A stretch of 64,000 bases of DNA from contig SFOH01000003.1 of the NCBI GenBank assembly GCA_004552485.1, forward strand, positions 1-64,000. The letters run 5' to 3'. Shown piece by piece: positions 59,831 through 64,000 of the stretch (the first letter of the stretch is position 1; the number at the start of each line of letters is the position of its first letter). The notes beneath the pieces were generated by a model. It made no database searches. It worked only from the letters and a program-made list of their open reading frames with translations, and was not told where the DNA came from. A program made the translations under genes and the position numbers. This DNA is from Bacteroidales bacterium (GTDB lineage Bacteria > Bacteroidota > Bacteroidia > Bacteroidales > Muribaculaceae).

Positions 59831-59878
59831 TGGATATAAAATTGAGTGTTGTTAGTTGTATACGTTTTTATTCGCCCA

Positions 59879-59909
59879 CAAAGATACAAAAAAATTCCAT
59901 AACAAGCAA
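59879..59909 (-). promoter_or_regulatory. Promoter of fba
   Basis: On the minus strand TTG (59909-59907), 20 nt, TATCTTTG (59886-59879), 49 bp before the fba ATG. Confidence 0.72.
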
Positions 59910-60016
59910 TTCCCTTTTCATATATGTGCAAAAATGGGCTGTGCGGGGCGTGGCTACAATCTTTTTGGCGAAATGAGGGAGCGGGGGTGATGGTTATGGA
60001 GGGATGGGGAGGGGAA

Positions 60017-60568
60017 TCAGGGGAAGAGGGGCGCGTCGGCGAGGGGGAGGGCGGCGAGGTCCTTGGGGGAGAGGAGGGGCTCGGTGCCGGGTGCCATGGG
60101 CCACGCGATGGCGAGGTCGGGGTCGTCGTAGCGCACGGAGGCTTCGGCGGCGGGGCAGTAGGCGTTGTCGACTTTGTACTGGAACTGGGCGGTGTCGCTC
60201 AGAACGAGGAAGCCGTGGGCGAAGCCGCGGGGGATGTAGAGCTGGCGGCCGTTGTCGGCGCTGAGCTCCACGGCGATGTGGCGCAGGAAGGTTGGCGATG
60301 AGCGGCGCAGGTCGACGGCGACGTCGAGGACGGCGCCGCGCGAGACGCGCACGAGTTTGGCCTGCGAGGCTTCGTCCTTCTGATAGTGGAGGCCGCGGAG
60401 CACGCCCCGCGAGGAGACGGACTCGTTGTCCTGGACGAAGCGGATGTCGCCGATGTGCTCGCGGAAGAGGTCTTCACGGAAGCTCTCCATGAAGTAGCCG
60501 CGGGCATCGCCGAAGCGGCGCGGGGTGATGAGCCACACCCCGTCAAGCGCTGTCTTCTCGAAGGTCAT
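60017..60568 (-). CDS. rfbC: dTDP-4-dehydrorhamnose 3,5-epimerase
   Basis: 183 residues, a cupin. Family motifs: GVWLITPRRFGDARGYFMES, FVQDNESVSSRGVLRGLHYQ (catalytic His in GLHYQ), AVLDVAVDLRRSSPTF, YIPRGFAHGFLVLSDTAQFQ and the C-terminal Tyr/Asp YDDPDLAIAWP. It makes dTDP-4-keto-L-rhamnose for surface polysaccharide. Its ATG overlaps the stop of the preceding gene by one base (TGATG). The partner genes rfbA, rfbB and rfbD are not in the window. Confidence 0.94.
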   Translation of the reverse strand: MTFEKTALDGVWLITPRRFGDARGYFMESFREDLFREHIGDIRFVQDNESVSSRGVLRGLHYQKDEASQAKLVRVSRGAVLDVAVDLRRSSPTFLRHIAVELSADNGRQLYIPRGFAHGFLVLSDTAQFQYKVDNAYCPAAEASVRYDDPDLAIAWPMAPGTEPLLSPKDLAALPLADAPLFP

Positions 60569-61125
60569 CAGTCGTCGAAGGTGAGCTCTGAGAAGCCGTC
60601 CTCGTCAAACTCCTCGGGGTTGTAGCCCTCTTCTTCGAGGAGGGGGTCGTCAAAGTCGTCAAGGGTGGTCTGCTTGCCTTTGTTGGGGTCGGGCTTGGTG
60701 TCGAAGGCGTTCTCGGGCTCGATGAACTGCTTGGGGGGATTGCCCAGCGAGAGGGTGCAGAGGGGGTCGGAGAGGCGGCGGCCGGGAATCATCTCTTTCA
60801 TCTCCAGGAAGAAGGAGCGGTCGTTGAGATAGTCAAAGGTGAACATAAGGCGCTGGCCCTCGTCGTCAATGAAGTCGCCGAGTTCACACTCATCCATGAT
60901 GTAAGGGTCTTCAGATGAGTCGGTTCCCATGTCTTCGACGGTTATCTCTTTTTCTTTTTCCCAGCCTTTGTCGCACAGGAAGAAAGAGCACATCTCGTTC
61001 TTGTCATATCCCACGGCCTCGCAGATGGCGTCCTTGAGGTCATAGAACGTGGCGTCAGAGCTGATTTGAATCTCGCGTTTGAAATGTTCTACTTCGTCAG
61101 AAACTAATCTGAAATTAAATACCAT
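60568..61125 (-). CDS. IS1096-passenger / plasmid-pRiA4b ORF3-like protein
   Basis: 185 residues. A beta-grasp-like core (MVFNFRLVSDEVEHFKREIQ, ISSDATFYDLKDAICEAVGY, CSFFLCDKGWEKEKEIT, RLMFTFDYLNDRSFFLEMKE), then a long acidic tail rich in Asp and Glu (about 140-185). The family name comes from a passenger gene of an insertion element, but the protein is a common chromosomal one in Bacteroidetes and no IS is seen here. Function unknown. Coupled by one-base overlap with rfbC. Confidence 0.82.
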   Translation of the reverse strand: MVFNFRLVSDEVEHFKREIQISSDATFYDLKDAICEAVGYDKNEMCSFFLCDKGWEKEKEITVEDMGTDSSEDPYIMDECELGDFIDDEGQRLMFTFDYLNDRSFFLEMKEMIPGRRLSDPLCTLSLGNPPKQFIEPENAFDTKPDPNKGKQTTLDDFDDPLLEEEGYNPEEFDEDGFSELTFDD

Positions 61126-61231
61126 ATTTCTTTATAATTATGTGACATGAGCGTGACGCCGGACCCGGGGGTTGCGGCGGCAAAATCGGGGCCTTTTTGG
61201 GCGCGTGCCGCGGCGTCAGCTTTTCGTGCCA

Positions 61232-61263
61232 CAAAGATAGCAGGAATTATGGGATATTTGCAA
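61232..61263 (-). promoter_or_regulatory. Promoter of the IS1096-passenger-like gene and rfbC
   Basis: On the minus strand TTG (61263-61261), 21 nt, TATCTTTG (61239-61232). The 5' UTR is about 100 nt. Confidence 0.65.
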
Positions 61264-61351
61264 GAGAAGAAAGCATTTTTTTTGCTTGCACAGAAAAATT
61301 TTTTTGCTATGCAGGGGCAAAACGGCTGCTTCGGGCGGGCCGGACCGGGGG

Positions 61352-62818
61352 TCAGTAGCTCATGACGGACTTGCGCGAGGCGTCGATTCGGAGCAGAATG
61401 AACAGCAGAATGGTGAAACCCCACAGCGATGAGCCGCCGTAGCTGAAGAACGGCAGGGGTATGCCTATGACAGGACACAGTCCGATCACCATGCCTATGT
61501 TGATGGCGAAGTGGAAGATGAGATAGGATGCGACGCAATAGGCGTAGACGCGTCCGAAGGTGGTCGGCTGGCGCTCGGCGATGTGCACCACGCGCAGGAT
61601 GAGTGCCAGGAAGAGGGCGACGACGAGCATCGAGCCCCAGAAGCCTTCTTCTTCGCCAATGGTGCAGAAGATGAAGTCGGTGTGCTGTTCGGGCACATAC
61701 TTGAGCTTGGTCTGTGTGCCGTTGAGGAATCCTTTGCCGGTGAGGCCTCCGGAGCCGATGGCGATTTTCGACTGGTTCACGTTGTATCCGGCGCCGCGCA
61801 GGTCTTCTTCGACGCCGAGGACCACGTTGATGCGCTGCTGCTGGTGGGGCTGGAGGAAGTTGAAGGCCAGGTTGACAGAGAACATGAAGACGACGCCGAA
61901 GACGGCGGTGAGGACGGGCACCAACAGGCGGTTCGAGTGAGCGCGCAGGGCTTCGAAGAGGATGTAGCCGACGGCGACGGCGATGACGGTGAGCATCAGA
62001 GCCATACCGGGCAGCTCGACGCCGCAGAGGCTGAGGATGCCCAAGATCAGGCCCGTGCCGGCGAACCATGCCAGCACGTTGCGCACGATGCTGAAGCGGC
62101 GGTTGTAGATGAACAGCATGATCACGATGACGGCCATGATGGTGATGAGTATCCAGAACTGTCCGACGGGGATGCCCATGACGGCCGAGCCGGTGAACTT
62201 GAGCGTCACCACGAAGATGATGACGGCGAAGAGCGCTCCGAAGAGAATCAGTCCGTTCATGCCCTCGCGGTAGAGGACGAAGAAGAGGGCCATGAAGGTG
62301 AGTGCCGAGCCGGTCTCCTTCTGCAGGAGGATGAGCACGACGGGGGCCATGATGATGCCCACGGCCTTCATCAGGTTCTTCCACGAGGCGGTGAGCACGA
62401 AGTTGTAGGCGCTGAGGAGTTTGGCCAGGGCGAGGGCGGTGGCGAATTTGGCAAACTCGGCGGGCTGGAGGCTGACGGGGCCGAATTTCAGCCACGAGTG
62501 CGAGCCCTTGATGTTCGGCGCTATGAATGGCGTTATGAACAGGACGACGAGCACGAGGATGTAAATCGGGTAGGCGTATGTCTCGTACATTCGCGTGTCA
62601 ATCAGCAGGATAACGAAGCCGATGAAGAAGCCGAGGGCTATCCATCGCGCCTGTTTGCCGGAGAACTCGTTGAAGTCGAGGATGGCGGCATCGTCGAAAT
62701 CGTAGGAGGCGGCGTAGATGCTGATCACGCCGGCGGCCACCATTATCACATAGAGGAAAACGGTGAACCAGTCAATATTGCTGAAAACGCTGACGGCGTC
62801 AATCCTTCTTGGGCTCAT
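61352..62818 (-). CDS. rodA: Peptidoglycan polymerase RodA (SEDS family)
   Basis: 488 residues, about ten membrane helices. Shape-determining SEDS glycosyltransferase. Motifs: GSHSWLKFGPVSLQPAEFAK, LILLQKETGSALTFMALFFV (catalytic Asp-equivalent region reads KETGSA), a long middle loop, then HTDFIFCTIGEEEGFWGSML and GIPLPFFSYGGSSLWGFTIL. The first 20 bases overlap the 3' end of the PBP2 gene, so the two cell-elongation partners are translationally coupled. The start MSPRRIDAVSVFSNIDWF is the first Met after the overlap begins. Confidence 0.94.
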   Translation of the reverse strand: MSPRRIDAVSVFSNIDWFTVFLYVIMVAAGVISIYAASYDFDDAAILDFNEFSGKQARWIALGFFIGFVILLIDTRMYETYAYPIYILVLVVLFITPFIAPNIKGSHSWLKFGPVSLQPAEFAKFATALALAKLLSAYNFVLTASWKNLMKAVGIIMAPVVLILLQKETGSALTFMALFFVLYREGMNGLILFGALFAVIIFVVTLKFTGSAVMGIPVGQFWILITIMAVIVIMLFIYNRRFSIVRNVLAWFAGTGLILGILSLCGVELPGMALMLTVIAVAVGYILFEALRAHSNRLLVPVLTAVFGVVFMFSVNLAFNFLQPHQQQRINVVLGVEEDLRGAGYNVNQSKIAIGSGGLTGKGFLNGTQTKLKYVPEQHTDFIFCTIGEEEGFWGSMLVVALFLALILRVVHIAERQPTTFGRVYAYCVASYLIFHFAINIGMVIGLCPVIGIPLPFFSYGGSSLWGFTILLFILLRIDASRKSVMSY

Positions 62819-64000
62819 AAGAAACGCTTGTGGTCATCATACTCTGTTCCATTCCTTTTCGGGCGGGAGAAATCTCGCCGTTGAGGTATTTTTCCATCAC
62901 CAGCGAGCCGATGGGCACGCCGAAAGCGGCTCCGAAGCCGGCGTTCTCGACGTATACGGCGACGGCGATTTTGGGGTTGTTGTAGGGGGCGAAGCCCATG
63001 AAAGCCGAGTGGTCTCGGCCGTGGGGGTTCTGCGCCGTGCCGGTTTTGCCGGCCACCTCGACGTCGGTGAAGGCGGCGCGGCGGCATGTTCCGCCGGTGA
63101 CGGCCATGCGCATGCCTTCGGCTATGGTGGTGTAATAGGATGGGTCAATCGTGGGTACGCGGCGTTTGAGCAGGTCGCCGGGCATGATGGTGTCGGCGAT
63201 GGCCTTCACGACATGGGGCGTTATGAACCAGCCGCGGTTGGCGATGGTGGCGGCGAGGTTGGCGATCTGCATGGGCGTGGCCAGAATCTCGCCCTGGCCG
63301 ATGGACACGGAGATGATGGTGTTGGCCGACCAGTGGCCCTCGCCGTAACGCTTGTTGTAGAATTTCTCGTTGGGGATGAATCCTCGGCCCTCGTTGGGGA
63401 GGTCGACGCCGAGTTTGTAGCCGTAGCCCATCGAGACGAGGTGCTTCTTCCAGACCTCGAAGGCGTTGCCGGTGCTGCCGTATTTGGAGGTGCGGTCAAG
63501 CATGTTCTTGAGGCCCCAGCAGAAGTATGCGTTGCAGGAGGTCTCGAGGGCGGGCTTGAGCGAGAGGGGACTCGCGTGGCCGTGGCAGCCTACGCGCAGG
63601 CCGGCGTTGACATATCCGCGGTGGCAGGGATAGGTGGTGCCGGGCGTGATGATGTGCTCCTGGAGGAAGATGAGACCCTGTGTGGGCTTGAACGTCGAGC
63701 CGGGAGGATAGGAGCCGAGCAGGGCGCGGTCGAACAGGGGCTTGGAGGGGTCGTTGACCAGGGCGTGGTAGTTCTTGCCGCGCTCGCGGCCTACGAGCAT
63801 CGAGGGCTTGTAGGTGGGCGCGGAGACGAGGCAGAGGATTTCGCCGGTGGAGGGCTCGATGGCCACGACGGCGCCGCGTTTGCCCACCATGAGCGATTCG
63901 GCGTAGGCCTGGAGCTTGATGTCGAGGCTCAGGCGCAGGTCGCGGCCGGAGACGGCCTGGACGTCCTGAGCGCCGTTCTCGTAGCGGCCCTGGATGCGGC
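62799..64000 (-). CDS. mrdA: Penicillin-binding protein 2, partial (N-terminus beyond window)
   Basis: The frame is open to the right edge, so the Met at 63890 is internal; upstream codons read RIQGRYENGAQDVQAVSGRD. The transpeptidase domain is complete in motifs: SxxK in YPPGSTFKPTQG, SxN in ETSCNAYFCWGLKN, KTG in VEVAGKTGTAQNPHG. It cross-links peptidoglycan made by RodA during elongation. It ends MMTTSVSYEPKKD, overlapping rodA by 20 bp. mreB, mreC and mreD would normally lie upstream, beyond the window. Confidence 0.95.
   Translation of the reverse strand, partial: RIQGRYENGAQDVQAVSGRDLRLSLDIKLQAYAESLMVGKRGAVVAIEPSTGEILCLVSAPTYKPSMLVGRERGKNYHALVNDPSKPLFDRALLGSYPPGSTFKPTQGLIFLQEHIITPGTTYPCHRGYVNAGLRVGCHGHASPLSLKPALETSCNAYFCWGLKNMLDRTSKYGSTGNAFEVWKKHLVSMGYGYKLGVDLPNEGRGFIPNEKFYNKRYGEGHWSANTIISVSIGQGEILATPMQIANLAATIANRGWFITPHVVKAIADTIMPGDLLKRRVPTIDPSYYTTIAEGMRMAVTGGTCRRAAFTDVEVAGKTGTAQNPHGRDHSAFMGFAPYNNPKIAVAVYVENAGFGAAFGVPIGSLVMEKYLNGEISPARKGMEQSMMTTSVSYEPKKD

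Noticed and set aside
60568..61125. Insertion sequence, suggested by the name IS1096 passenger
   Set aside because: No transposase, no terminal inverted repeats and no target duplication; the gene is coupled to rfbC.
61511..62884. 457-codon plus-strand ORF opposite rodA
   Set aside because: Antisense shadow with extreme Glu/Asp/Gly/His content, while rodA on the minus strand has clear family motifs.

Overview
The window reads as chromosomal DNA from a high-GC member of the order Bacteroidales. My best guess is a Muribaculaceae-type gut commensal, but no rRNA gene or marker set here fixes the family. Evidence: a SusC-type receptor at the left edge, an 11-subunit complex I with fused NuoCD and no nuoEFG, an AtpB with a signal-peptide-bearing N-terminal domain, the methylmalonyl-CoA (succinate-propionate) decarboxylase cluster, T9SS-like C-terminal tails, and many promoters of the Bacteroidetes TTTG-N19-23-TAnnTTTG type. 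The genes are mostly ordinary chromosomal ones. I see no CRISPR array, insertion sequence or prophage.

Layout. 1-5.0 kb, minus: partial susC, an E. coli-type 7-alpha-hydroxysteroid dehydrogenase, an OmpA-family porin. 5.3-23.5 kb, minus: one unbroken respiratory locus, transcribed nuoA-B-CD-H, then atpD-C-B-E-F-H-A-G, then nuoI-J-K-L-M-N. The complete F1Fo ATP synthase gene set sits between nuoH and nuoI. A promoter is visible only before nuoA and a strong terminator only after nuoN. 23.6-28.8 kb, minus: TolC / HlyD / two ABC-2 permeases, an efflux system without its own ATPase. 29.1-29.4 kb: tRNA-Gln, a long hairpin and a 9-bp tandem repeat. 29.6-34.0 kb, plus: oxalate catabolism (frc, oxc, AEC transporter). 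34.2-37.4 kb: broken LRR gene, hpf, xerC-type recombinase and a DUF4476 protein. 37.7-43.0 kb, plus: Lrp regulator, M64 peptidase, glycerate kinase, WG-repeat protein, His-rich CobW GTPase. 43.1-47.8 kb, plus: methylmalonyl-CoA epimerase and the sodium-pumping decarboxylase. 48-50 kb: HTH regulator, lipoprotein, beta-barrel protein. 50-64 kb: recO, CotH-family protein, epimerase, S1/P1 nuclease, GH13 amylase, a degenerate ArgC, fructose-bisphosphate aldolase, rfbC, IS1096-passenger-like protein, rodA and partial mrdA (PBP2).

How it fits together. The core is anaerobic energy conservation: electron input through a complex I lacking the NADH-dehydrogenase module, a proton-type ATP synthase, propionate formation with a Na+-translocating methylmalonyl-CoA decarboxylase, and oxalate decarboxylation. 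Around it are surface functions for glycan and protein use (SusC, GH13 with CBM26-like module, CotH, M64, S1/P1) and bile-acid chemistry (7-alpha-HSDH). The observations most worth checking are the nuo/atp interleaving, the catalytically impaired ArgC, the frc-oxc-AEC cassette with an exceptional Shine-Dalgarno sequence, and a palindromic motif that occurs twice.
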